DNA from: Aphrocallistes beatrix
Lineage: Eukaryota > Porifera > Hexactinellida > Sceptrulophora > Aphrocallistidae
Direction of reading: 5' to 3'
Assembly: GCA_963281255.1 (NCBI GenBank)
Contig: OY725493.1
Location: 2,293,550-2,357,549 of the forward strand
Length of the DNA: 64,000 bases
Shown here: one piece after another, positions 22,105-32,472 of the stretch
Layout: each line of letters begins with the position of its first letter
Numbering within the stretch: the first letter of the stretch is position 1
Position numbers and translations under genes: made by a program
Notes under the pieces: model-generated
The model's input: the letters and a program-made list of their open reading frames with translations, nothing else
The model's database searches: none
What the model was told of the DNA's origin: nothing

Positions 22105-22678
22105 ATCTTTGTCTTCCCAACACTACAAGGAAACAACATATTACAAATCCCCATTTCCATTATTAATCTTCAATAAGTATTTTATTAACACATTGTAGCA
22201 ATCTAGTCTAATCAGTTAATTGAACTACAAATACTTCCTTATTCATGTGTTGAGTCTAATTCCAAACCAACATGCAACATCATATTCAACTGTGACATTC
22301 GCTGTAGACTTTGCGTGAGTGTGTGGGGGTAGAAGTCACAATATCAAAATAAAGGCAGACTGATTAGTTAGGGTCAATTTTAATAAAATGCACATAATCA
22401 TGCTAGGTTGTGCAATCAAATCACGAGAGACAAGATAAAGATGAGCCAATCTACGTTGACACATCATGGAACAGAGGAAATAATATCTCCATTTATATTC
22501 CAAATTGACCGGAATTGTATCATCACAATGCACTTTCGTGGTTTACCTAATAAGAATCGATTTGATATTTTAACCTCGACACATTTATCAAAGCTAAGAA
22601 ACGGTTGCAAAACAATGTTTCAGTTCCAAATATATCAAATTGGTAACAGTGACAGTAGCTAGAAGAATACGCAAATTA
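22105..22678. other. 3' flank of the acyltransferase gene
   Basis: AT-rich. An AATAAGTATTTTATTAAC stretch just after the stop could serve polyadenylation; nothing else recognised. Confidence 0.4.
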
Positions 22679-23387
22679 CTTAGGTCATTTCATAAGTACT
22701 GAGCCGTTATCTGTATTCAGAAGTTAGTGGAAATAGAATCTTTTCGATTTGCATATAGGGTTGTTGTGATAGGACAATTATTGTGATTGCTACATTCGAT
22801 TTATATACATGGTTTAGTGACTGTCGAAAAATTAGAATCCCATTGAAAATGGCTTAAAAATGAATTTGGTGATTTTTTAAATTCGTGGACTAAGATCATT
22901 ACAAGGTCAAATGATTAACAACATGTGTGTGTGTGTGATCAAGTAAAATGGGTGTTCAGTACAATAACCTGTGATAAAAAGTAAGTATGCCACTTAGAGT
23001 GGATTTTTCCCAATTTAGACCCCTAAAAATGGGACAAAGTGGCAGTATACCATTTCAAAAACAACTTATTCCCCAGCCTAAACCCATAATATAACAAATA
23101 AATCAATATTTATGTTTTTATACGTAGAATTTGATGGAGAGGTCAGTTTTAATTTAAATTTGCTCAGAAATGAAATACAGCTTTAGGGAACCCAAAAATC
23201 AGTCCGAAAACAGTATCCTAAACTGCACTTAAATCGGATGTATGAACCACAAAATTGTCCTATCACAGCAACCCTATATGCAAATCGAAAGCTGATGAGC
23301 TAGTATACAATGGACAAATCGAAAATATTCTATTTCCACTAACTTCTGAATACAGATAACGGCTCAGTATTTATGAAATGACTTAAG
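22679..23387. mobile_element. Long inverted-repeat MITE family M2, copy 2
   Basis: 709 bp, TA-flanked. CTTAGGTCATTTCATAAGTA at the left is mirrored by TTATGAAATGACTTAAG at the right, with homologous arms over much of its length. Closest to the copy at 49847-50544. Confidence 0.88.
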
Positions 23388-24376
23388 TAAACAAGCGACC
23401 TTAGCACGTCTTATTTATAACGAGTTCAAATTGCTCTCAAGATCACGTACTCGTAAACTCAGTTTATTAATAGAATGTTTATACATCGAAAATTAACACT
23501 GCTGTGTAACATTTGTAATCTATAGTTTATTGTCTATAAATACACTGAAATCTTACTGGTAGAATATACGTACATTCAATCTAAAGTGTGATTAATGTTT
23601 TTCATAGGAGATGATAAATTAATCTTGCGCTGTCATTCATTTTAAAAATTCACACGGTTCATATTTGAAATTCCAAGTTTTTATAATACAATTTTGGACA
23701 TACAGTGGACACTCGATAATCGGGGCACCCTAACAACGTTTGCATTCTCATGTATAAATCGGCACCTGTTAATTGGGGAAAAACTCATTCGAATTGCCAT
23801 TTATACTATTTGTTGATTAATAGAAAAAATTTAGCCTTGGGAGATTTTCTATTTATAGTAACTAGCATTTATACATCTAACTTAAGGAAGCGAGAATAAA
23901 GGTTTTGGACATACTTGATGGATGTAAAATGTCTTAATTTACTAATACCTTAATTGAGTCCAACCAGTAATAGATTTATAATATTATACACATTCGATAA
24001 TCGGGACACTTTTTGAATGATACGCAAGTGTCTACACTCTATTGTGAGTTACATGCCTCCAAATAAAGATACGATTCAATCTGGACCTGTATTGGCAGCC
24101 AAATGTTGATCACTGGACTAGGTACGGTACAGATATGCATCACTATCAGGTGCATACTACTCAGAAAAGAAAGTATGAAACTTAAGATAAAGAGAATTTC
24201 ATCGTAGAAATCTCCAAAATACAGTCGAATCAAGTACAAATTCGAATAAATCTAATCACTGCGATGAAAAAGTCAGAATCAAATACTGAGAGACGAGAAT
24301 GAGTAGTACAAAACTGCTGAACTGAACTGCAGTGAAATGAATGCGATCCATTAAACTGTTAAATACGTGGAGGTAA
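23388..24376. other. Intergenic with pogo-like terminal remnants
   Basis: CAGTGGACACTCGATAATCG at 23703 and ATTCGATAATCGGGACAC near 23995 resemble pogo/Tigger ends in direct orientation. No transposase or host gene seen. Confidence 0.4.
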
Positions 24377-25939
24377 TTACTCTAAAAAGTGTAGAGCCGC
24401 GCTAACAAGGTACAAACTTCCCGTCACCAGGACATGGTATTCCTCTCCCGCTTCATCCTCAGTCAGGAGATCTGACACCTCGGAGAAACAAGACACGGCC
24501 TGTGACCATCCCGCGTGCTCCCTTAGAGGCGTCCACTCCCGGTTCAGGTCTTCACACCTGCTCTGCTGCTGCTCCACTGAAGAGAGAACGTTGATAGTGT
24601 CCGCTCCTTTCTTGGCGGGAGCGAGATGAGACACGTTCGGACAGAAGAAGACATAGTCTAGCTCCAAATGACGTAACTTCTGCAGGAAGTCCCTGTGTCT
24701 CCTCCTCCCTGTCAGGTTCAGGACTATCCCCTTCCTGCCCTGAGAGGCGCGGAGCTGAGTGGGCACGGCCTGGTGGAACCAGGCGACTGCGCACTCTAGC
24801 GCTTCAGGCGTGTGGGCCCCGTCCAGGTAGTACACGATCCTCTTTCCGCCAGGCACCGACCTCTCCAACACCTGTGCTCTGCCCGGCCACAAGGTGCTGC
24901 TGAGACCTGAAGCGACCTGGGAGGAGACGTCGTCCGCCGAGAGGGCGCACTCCTCCAGCAGTCTGCCCGGACCGCTCTCTCCCCCGGCGAGGAAGCGCTT
25001 GGACAAGTGCACTGCGAGAGCTGCATTCTTCAGCTGGAACTCTCCCTGGAGAGAAAGCTTGGGCAGGAAGGGGAGGCCGTAAGGAGACTGCGCTGGTATC
25101 AGGTACAGCTCCTTCACCTTACACTCCCTCGCTCTCTCCAGATAAACCTGATGGACTGGGTGAGAGTGACTCTGGACGTAGCAAGGAACATTTTCCTTCA
25201 TTATCCCGGCTTTATTCCAGGCTATCTTCTCAATCGTGTCTCCTAGGATGTCCAGGTGATCATATCCCAGAGAAGTAATACCACAAACCCTCGGGGCGCG
25301 GAATATATTCGTACAGTCGTACTCCCCGCCAATACCCACCTCGACAATGCACACGTCAGGTCTCTCGGATACGAACACTTCCAGCGCCATCGCGGTGAGG
25401 AATGCGAAGTAGAATGGCATCAGACCGTCGTGTGCGAGTTTGGTTGCAAGGAAACGGTTGTAACAGGTCCAGAAGTGAGAAGTGAAAGCCGAGAAAGAGA
25501 GAGGCTCTCCATTCAAACGTATTCGCTCCCTAACTTCTGAGAGATGCGGAGAGGAGTAGAACCCAGTCCGTAGGCCTCGCGCCCTCAGGATGCTCTCAAC
25601 CATGGCGCAGGTGGACCCCTTCCCCTGCGTCCCAGCCACATGGATGATCGGCAGGGAGTCCATCTGCTCGCGAGATACGCTACAGCGTTCTAGAAATCGG
25701 AGCATTCCATCCCGTCTTGAACTCGGGTTCTCTGATTTCTGCTCGCGAACCTGCGCGATGAGAGACGCGTTAGTTTGTAGAGTATTCAATGTCTTCACTG
25801 CCTTCTGGTACTCGACCTCAGACTCGGGTGAATCGCTTGGGAGCATGCTAGCCATGAAGGAGAGAGGAGCATACGATGCGAATAGTAGAGACTTTGTTCT
25901 TTGATAAGATGGAATCAAAGAAAATCTAGCTACTCCCAT
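24377..25939 (-). CDS. FPGS: Folylpolyglutamate synthase
   Basis: 520-aa single-exon Mur-ligase-family enzyme that adds gamma-linked glutamates to folates using ATP, retaining them in cytosol and mitochondria. P-loop GTQGKGST at residues 103-110, folate-binding region SSPHLSEVRERIRLNG (129-144), VGIGGEYDCTN (201-211), SLGYDHLDILGDTIEKIAWN (223-242) with the metal-binding His, and the C-terminal-domain DGAHTPEA (373-380). It ends VLVTGSLYLVSAAL, the normal family terminus. An N-terminal stretch rich in Arg, Ser and hydrophobics before Met29/Met32 looks like a mitochondrial presequence, so alternative starts could give mitochondrial and cytosolic forms as in vertebrates (inference). Length is normal (human about 587 with presequence). 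GC-rich against its flanks. Confidence 0.95.
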   Translation of the reverse strand: MGVARFSLIPSYQRTKSLLFASYAPLSFMASMLPSDSPESEVEYQKAVKTLNTLQTNASLIAQVREQKSENPSSRRDGMLRFLERCSVSREQMDSLPIIHVAGTQGKGSTCAMVESILRARGLRTGFYSSPHLSEVRERIRLNGEPLSFSAFTSHFWTCYNRFLATKLAHDGLMPFYFAFLTAMALEVFVSERPDVCIVEVGIGGEYDCTNIFRAPRVCGITSLGYDHLDILGDTIEKIAWNKAGIMKENVPCYVQSHSHPVHQVYLERARECKVKELYLIPAQSPYGLPFLPKLSLQGEFQLKNAALAVHLSKRFLAGGESGPGRLLEECALSADDVSSQVASGLSSTLWPGRAQVLERSVPGGKRIVYYLDGAHTPEALECAVAWFHQAVPTQLRASQGRKGIVLNLTGRRRHRDFLQKLRHLELDYVFFCPNVSHLAPAKKGADTINVLSSVEQQQSRCEDLNREWTPLREHAGWSQAVSCFSEVSDLLTEDEAGEEYHVLVTGSLYLVSAALHFLE

Positions 25940-26410
25940 TCACACTCATAATCTGAATTTACTATATCCAAGCTCAAGAAAGGAATTGAATGTTTACAAC
26001 GGAAAATACAATTTGGAGAATTGTGCTATACTTGTCTGGGGCCTAGGTTATTATTACATATCAGATCTGGATATAATTTTCAGAGGTCTCACCAAGATGT
26101 TTTCTTAGAATATTTACGAGAAGAATGATGCTCCAATTGATGGGGTCCGGAATTATTATTTATCGGGACAGTATATTATATCATGGATGAGTTACAAACT
26201 CGACAAGTAATTAGGAACAAGGTAAACTCAGGTTAAATAATATTGTAGAGGTCAAAATTTCCTCACCAAGCACCTATTGGAGACTTTTTTTTTACCTGGC
26301 TCAATAACTCAAAATCTCACGATTCTACGGATAATCTCAGAATTCTACGCTAGAAAACCATCCATGGTTATATAGTATAAGAATCTCACGGATCTACGAT
26401 CTCACGAATC
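25940..26410. other. 5' flank of FPGS
   Basis: AT-rich. A short set of TCTCACGATTCTACGGAT-like repeats lies at 26310-26405; no gene seen. Confidence 0.45.
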
Positions 26411-26926
26411 GAGGTATTGAAAAGTCGAGAGAGCATGCTCGTTAAGTCCAGAGAGCATGCTCATTAGGTCGAGAGAGCATGCTCCTTACATTTATACCTT
26501 CTTTATGTTCAAAAAAGGTACAAGTATTTACTGATTTGAATCTACTACATGCGTCCTAGATACTGTACTTCCCGTACGGAGTATCACCTATAAAAATCCT
26601 GATGTAAAATTGGTTTAAATTAGTTCGAGAAGTTTCATATTTGTAATAACTTCCTACTATTATAAGTAGGTATGATGCTGGTAACCAATGGAGGAATGGC
26701 GGAATTTTCGTCCCCTGAAATGCCATTTTCGCACCTATTGATTTCTCAATCAAAATGCCTCATTTTCACCCTTTTTTTCAAACATACTCCACTCCAAAAG
26801 CCTCACTTTCCATTCCTTACATATTAGTGCCCATTTATTTTAGTCTCTAATAAGACAAAAATTCCAGGGACGAAAGTTCTGCTTACCCCAATGGAGTATA
26901 TAACGAGCATGCTCTCTCGACTTTTT
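26411..26926. mobile_element. 22-bp-array element, family P1, copy 2
   Basis: The left end begins GAGGTATTGAAAAGTCGAGA and has three tandem 22-bp units with the GAGCATGCTC core. The right end has one inverted unit (AACGAGCATGCTCTCTCGAC then TTTTT). The interior matches 14737-15391 inverted. It is interrupted at about 26690-26890 by roughly 190 bp of unrelated sequence bounded by AATGGAG/AATGGAG, probably a later insertion. Confidence 0.78.
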
Positions 26927-27401
26927 ATTATAAGCACGAATCTATGCAACAGACCTATACACCGTGATTTAAGACTGTAATTAATAAATGGAATCTACTG
27001 AACTTTTAGGGAGTCCAGACTTGGATGTATCCGTAGTGTCGTTCATTTTTAAAAGGGCTGATAACGCAACACTTATATGGCGTCCACCAGCCAGAGAATG
27101 TGGAAGTATACTATTATATTGGATCTATGATCCAATATAATAGATAGACTACACTAGAAATTTGAATTGTCATTATTAATTTCGGTTACGAGGGTGAACA
27201 AATAAACATCTTGGCAAAGACAATAGTAACCGAGATGGAAACAACCACAAATTCTCATAGCAATTAACAAAATTACAAAAGTCTAAAGTTGAAGCTATAC
27301 GTTACATAATATGTTACATTTGAAATCGATAATTATACAAAGCTATGGAAGTTTCCATTGTGTAGTTCTCTCGCATGTTCTGTCCAAATCAACTACGTAT
27401 C
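26927..27401. other. 3' flank of TTC13
   Basis: AT-rich; contains a short perfect inverted repeat TATTATATTGGATC/GATCCAATATAATA near 27113-27142. No gene seen. Confidence 0.5.
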
Positions 27402-29780
27402 TTAATCCTTTGGAAACATAATTTCTTCGTCTAGCTTAATCTCTTCATTGAAAATGGAGAACATGTCTCGTAGAGTTGCTACGCCCTCCTCTAGGCTCGG
27501 GATTCCGTTTAGGACATCCAACTCCACTCTCTTCAGGAGGCCGGGTCTGAGCCAGGAGGAAAGGGAGTCGGCAAAATCTTCTGGCCTCGACCTTAGCATC
27601 GCCTCCCAATCTAGCTGTACGCCTTTAGGTATCGACCCGTCCACTTCATACCCGAATGCTAGGAGAACAGCGTTGATGGCTTGTATGCCGACAGCGGCAG
27701 ATCCTCGAGACAGAGGCATGAACTGGAACCAGTAGTAAGCCAGGTTGAGGGACAGCTTGAGAGCCAGCTCCGGGGAAACCGGTGAGGAGGATTGGTTCGT
27801 GATATTCTGAAACGAGCTCTGCAGCTCTAGGCTGAATAGAGCCCAGCGAGGAGGCACTGCCGAGGTAGAAATCTCTAGCATGTAGCCGGGTCCCTCTTTA
27901 GATCGGTGCAGGAGTAACCGGCTGCCGTCCAGTATGGTACCGGGGGAGAGGGAGGAGTAACAGGGGGTGAGGACAGAAACGTCCGACCTGAATACTGAAT
28001 ACACCTCATGCAGAGTCTTGGCCGTCAAGATCTGATACACCTGCTCATCCTTAAGCTTGTTCTGCAGAGGTAGCAGGAACTGCAGCAGCTTGAAGACAGA
28101 GCTGAAATAAGAGAAGTAACGGATGTTCTTCGTCTCTCCCAGGATCAGAGGAGTGGTGGTCCCGTATCCCTTCTTGAAGCTCTCAGGGGTGAGGTTGTCG
28201 ATCCACCAGACAGCGTCCAACGGTTCTACTGCTTGTCTCCAGCGGACTAAGATGTCAAAGAAATCTCTCCAACCGAACAGGTGCTGCTTCCTGTCATGAC
28301 TGCTGGACTTCCCATCGAGCACGATTTCTCCGCCATTCAGGATAGCACGCACAGTCTGGGCAGCTTGTATGATAGCGCAACCTGAAGAAACAATCTGTTT
28401 CCTATTCGTTACGAACCCAGGAGAGTTGTAGAGGATCTTAGAACCGAAATGCTTGGCAAAAGGTAGAATCTGTTTCAAGGAGGGGGAGAGTGGGTGATCA
28501 AGATCTAGGGCAGGAATGTAGTCTCCAAAATACGTTCGAACTTTATAAATCTTCGGGAGACATTCCTTCGTGTCCCTACGCATTCCCCAGCACTCTTTGA
28601 ACTGGGGAGAGAAGAGGTTGTCCCAGTTGTACTCCTTCAGAGGAGTGTCAAAGTAGCCGTGGTGCAGGATGCATATCTGCTCTAAATAGAAGATGAAGTG
28701 AGTGGGCGAATGGGAAATGGCTCTTCCGTAAACTGTGAGAGCTGATTCAAACTGTCCCAGTCCATGGTAAGAGCCAGCAAGATAGTACGCCATCTCCAGC
28801 ATTGTAGAGCCCAGGTGTGAGTCAATCGCTTCTCTCGTGCATTCAACAGTCAGTGCTAGCTCCCCCGCCCAGTGACGCAGTCGGGCCATGCGTAAGTGCA
28901 GCATTAGACGAGTGTACTGAGAGTCTACACCATCCGGCGTGTAGCCTTTCGAGATGAGATCGAGAGCTGTCACGAAGTGCTCATCAGCTTGTTTAAATTT
29001 GTTAAGCTCTCTCAACACCTGTCCCATCTCGCTGAGTGCAGGCACAAAGTTAGCATCCGACTTGAGGATTTCTCGGAGGACTCCTCTAGCCTTGAAAATC
29101 TCTCCCATCTCCAGATACGTCTTCGCTATTTGGTACTTCAGAATAGTCGTCAACTTGGAATCATCCAAAGTTTTGAGAGCCTTCTCGAAGATGGAGAGTG
29201 CTCCGGTCAAGTTTTTCCTAGTGAGCTCATACTGTCCGTACTCTAGCGAGAGGATTGGAGAGGTGAGAGAGGAAGGAGATTGCCCTTCGAGCCTCTGTGC
29301 TTGTCTCAAGTCAGAGAGAGAACCCTGCGTGTCGCCTACGGCAGACCTGATCTGACTCCTCCGTACCCACGCATCTGCGTAGCTAGGACTGAGCTCTATC
29401 GCCCGTGTCATGTCGAGCAGGGCTCTCTCGTAGTCTCTCTCCAGGGCGTATGCACTGCCCCGTGCTACATACGGCGTGAAGACGTCCGGGTGCAGCCTGA
29501 TGAGGTCGGAGAGTAGCTTGATCGCTTCCTGGTGTTTCCCCATGTTGATTAGTAGCGTGCTCTTTGTCGTCTCTTGCTCTATCAACTCCTTAGGATTCCG
29601 ACGGTCCTGGCTTTCCCACCAAGAATCTTGATAATCCGATGCATCCTCTGAATCACTCGCACCTTCACACACCTCACTTTCTTCCGAGTTGCAAAACTGT
29701 TGTTTCGTACAGTCTCCTGCACTAAATATAGTTACGCAGAATGTAAGGGTGACTAGAGGGAGGAGAGTGGAGACGAGCAT
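27402..29780 (-). CDS. TTC13: Tetratricopeptide repeat protein 13-like
   Basis: 792-aa single-exon protein. The N-terminal hydrophobic stretch (LLPLVTLTFCVTIFSAG) is a likely signal peptide, followed by an acidic linker. TPR repeats run from about residue 70 to 370 (e.g. HQEAIKLLSDLIRLHP, YERALLDMTRAIELSP, LTGALSIFEKALKTL, FESALTVYGRAISHSP). The C-terminal half carries the features that mark TTC13: FGWRDFFDILVRWRQ, VWWIDNLTPESFKKGYG, YYWFQFMPLSRGSAAVG and GSIPKGVQLDWEAML. Length is slightly below vertebrate TTC13 (about 860). Its molecular role is poorly known; TPRs imply protein binding, and the signal peptide suggests the secretory route. The start ATG at 29780 immediately precedes the signal sequence. 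Confidence 0.9.
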   Translation of the reverse strand: MLVSTLLPLVTLTFCVTIFSAGDCTKQQFCNSEESEVCEGASDSEDASDYQDSWWESQDRRNPKELIEQETTKSTLLINMGKHQEAIKLLSDLIRLHPDVFTPYVARGSAYALERDYERALLDMTRAIELSPSYADAWVRRSQIRSAVGDTQGSLSDLRQAQRLEGQSPSSLTSPILSLEYGQYELTRKNLTGALSIFEKALKTLDDSKLTTILKYQIAKTYLEMGEIFKARGVLREILKSDANFVPALSEMGQVLRELNKFKQADEHFVTALDLISKGYTPDGVDSQYTRLMLHLRMARLRHWAGELALTVECTREAIDSHLGSTMLEMAYYLAGSYHGLGQFESALTVYGRAISHSPTHFIFYLEQICILHHGYFDTPLKEYNWDNLFSPQFKECWGMRRDTKECLPKIYKVRTYFGDYIPALDLDHPLSPSLKQILPFAKHFGSKILYNSPGFVTNRKQIVSSGCAIIQAAQTVRAILNGGEIVLDGKSSSHDRKQHLFGWRDFFDILVRWRQAVEPLDAVWWIDNLTPESFKKGYGTTTPLILGETKNIRYFSYFSSVFKLLQFLLPLQNKLKDEQVYQILTAKTLHEVYSVFRSDVSVLTPCYSSLSPGTILDGSRLLLHRSKEGPGYMLEISTSAVPPRWALFSLELQSSFQNITNQSSSPVSPELALKLSLNLAYYWFQFMPLSRGSAAVGIQAINAVLLAFGYEVDGSIPKGVQLDWEAMLRSRPEDFADSLSSWLRPGLLKRVELDVLNGIPSLEEGVATLRDMFSIFNEEIKLDEEIMFPKD

Positions 29781-30162
29781 TGCTAGATCTGATTGATAGC
29801 TTTAAAGGTACCTGCTCACTTTTATATTTAATTAAATTAAGATTATTCAATAATAGTTCAGGTTAATTGATCTTTGAAAACATATCAAAAGTAAAGAAAG
29901 TCCCTTTCGGAAGACAGTTTTTTCGCACTCGATGTCCGATATCCAATTCTTACAATTTTCCTAGGTTTCATTTAGAATAGGCGATACGCGTATCAAATAC
30001 TTTTAGATAAAATATGCTATGAAATGTCAAGTAGGACTTGCTAAGTACAGATGAAGATTTTCCAAATCATATAATCTGTTCAAAAGTAAACAATGATCAC
30101 ACAGCCCTGACGATATTTCCCTCTTCTATCGGCCTGTTAATTAAATACTATAAGCGTTAGGG
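29781..30162. other. 5' flank of TTC13, nothing recognised
   Basis: AT-rich sequence between TTC13 and a hairpin element; likely holds the TTC13 promoter. Confidence 0.45.
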
Positions 30163-30672
30163 CTGTTGCATGGTATTGTGAGGTACCGTGATATTGTGAG
30201 GTAACGCTAATCCTGTGATCATGATGCAATCATTTTCATAGTTCTAATTTATACAATGACTTTCCATTTGAATGGAGATACTTGTTTGTTTTCCCTGCTC
30301 TAAATACTGGATTGTGCTTCACGACCTGCAGGGGCCTGATTATTCACTAAACTAAAACTGTTTTGCTAAATCTACTAAGTCAAAAGTTCAAACTAAATTT
30401 GAAACTAAGTTAGTATCCACAAAGCAAAACTAAATCAAAACTAATTCAAAATTAAGTTTGAACTTATAGTTTTGACTTAGTAGTTTAGTGAATAATCAGG
30501 CCCCTGCAGGTCGTGAAGCACAATACACTATTTAGAGCAGGGAAAACAAACAAGTATCACCACTCAAATGGAAAGTCATTGTATAAATTAGAACTATGTA
30601 AATGGTTGCATCATGATCACAGGATTGGTGTTACCTCACAATACCACGGTACCTTAGAATACCATGCAACAG
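30163..30672. mobile_element. 510-bp near-perfect hairpin element
   Basis: Arms of over 200 bp. CTGTTGCATGGTATTGTGAG at the left is mirrored by TACCATGCAACAG at the right, and toward the centre GGGGCCTGATTATTCACTAA is mirrored by TTAGTGAATAATCAGGCCCC. The loop is only some tens of bases. No coding and no target duplication identified. Confidence 0.85.
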
Positions 30673-30709
30673 TGCTTTTAAAGATAAAAATTGCAGATAC
30701 AACAAATAT

Positions 30710-31023
30710 GGGATACAGACAATTCGTGACATTACAATTCGTGACATTACAATTCGTGACATACAATTCGTGACATTACAATTCGTGACATTGCTATTCG
30801 TGACTATTCAACATAGAATTGATGAGAATTCAATGTGAGAATGTGAGAATGTGAGAATGAATGAATTTCTCTCTCGGGAAGTAATTCTTTTAGTTGTCAT
30901 TGTCTCTCTCATCTTTAATTAATCAATAAACAAGTTGAATGAAACACTTTAATCTCAACTAATGATTGTTTACACGACTACAAGAATGTCACGAATTGTA
31001 ATGTCACGAATTGTCTGTATCCC
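30710..31023. mobile_element. Small foldback MITE, 15-bp arrays, 9-bp target duplication
   Basis: Ends GGGATACAGACAATTCGTGA and its inverse. The left arm has five direct copies of about 15 bp (ATTACAATTCGTGAC); the right has two inverted copies. It is flanked by AACAAATAT at 30701-30709 and 31024-31032, a 9-bp duplication as made by MULE/Foldback transposases. No coding. Confidence 0.85.
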
Positions 31024-32472
31024 AACAAATATGTACCTTGATAATACGACTAGATTTCGAGCTAAAACCTATGAATTGATTGCCAAAAACAGAAAATCGC
31101 CAAAATTGGGAGGAATTTTTTAAATTTATGAACAAAAGCTCAGGATCTCAATAAATTACCCATCCAAATTTTGGAAATGCATTGTTGAATCTGATTATTG
31201 ATGTTAACCTTTATTAATTAATATTATTGATTTTCGTTTTGTTTTGATGTTAATGGCATTAATTGTAAAGGGCATCAGGTTCCGGAGAGCTGGCCACCTA
31301 GAGAGCCTATAATTGGGAGGGGGCGGCCCCAGAGTTGGAATCGGGTTCGGGTTCAAATTCAGGTTGGGCTTACAGTATAATATAGTATTACATCGAAGAA
31401 ACTAGTCGGGTTTGGGTTCAAATACGGAATCCGTTTCGTGTTCAGGTTTTGTTTTGTCGCATACATGCCAACTGTCCCATTTTCGGCGGGACGTCCCGCT
31501 TTAATGTCGTCACTTATCAGATTGGAGTTATTGTAGACCAATAATGAACTTTTTGATAAGTGACAATCTTACAAAACCCCATTCTGAAATAACAACTTAT
31601 TATTCTGACGAATGCCAACTTAATTTTTGACAAATACAGCTCTCCCTTTCTAAACGTGAAGTTCGTTTCCCACTACCTCGGACGAATTTTCACTAATATT
31701 AGGATTTGTATAGAAACAATGTTTGCTTTCTCGAAATCTTTCCTGTGGTTTCCCTTTAAAAGATCACAGCCTTTAACTCGAGCTTTTTAGTGTAGGATGC
31801 ACAATACTAAAATGAGTGCTGGTGTCCGTACATATTCCTTCTAAATCATCATGATTATGTTCTTCCACTAATAACTAGAAAGAATGTAATGTTATTCTAG
31901 CAATTAAATTGTATTTTTGGCTAAATCATTTTGACAAAAATTTGTAATGTAACTCCTACCTTGTGTGCCGAAATAATGACATTTCAGGGGTTTTTCCAAA
32001 ATTATGGCACATCCAACTAGAAAACTATTAAACGTATCGAGCCAAATTATTACACATTGTACTTGGTAGGTTATGATTTTCAATAAAATATTTCTAATTG
32101 CTAACAAAATACGAGAATGAAGTGATAATCGTACACTTGATAAGTCAGAAGGAATGCTGTACCGGCTTCCAATTGAATTTAAATAAAATGTAATACATAC
32201 AACTTGAACATATGAAATTAGCAAATCATAGGGAAACAATTAAACAATAGGGCAACATCACCCCGAGGTTACGCTATTAGGAGGTTGCGTCCAAAATAGG
32301 ATATAAGAATGTGATCCAAGAGTGACAAGTGACAAGGTCCTGTGAAAAGAGTGAAAAAACATAAATAAACGACAATAACGAGTTGAACAAAATTATATAC
32401 AACAGTCCATTGAAAAATTAAGAAATTTATAATATTATAATTATAATTATAATTATTATCATTATCATTATT
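31024..32472. other. Intergenic upstream of the MATE gene
   Basis: Mostly AT-rich. A single MITE end CATACATGCCAACTGTCCCA lies at 31459, and an AT-rich (TTATAAT)n-like stretch directly precedes the MATE start codon. No other gene seen. Confidence 0.5.

Noticed and set aside
22408-22662. 84-codon forward frame downstream of the acyltransferase gene
   Set aside because: No similarity recognised and no supporting context; it lies just before an M2 MITE.
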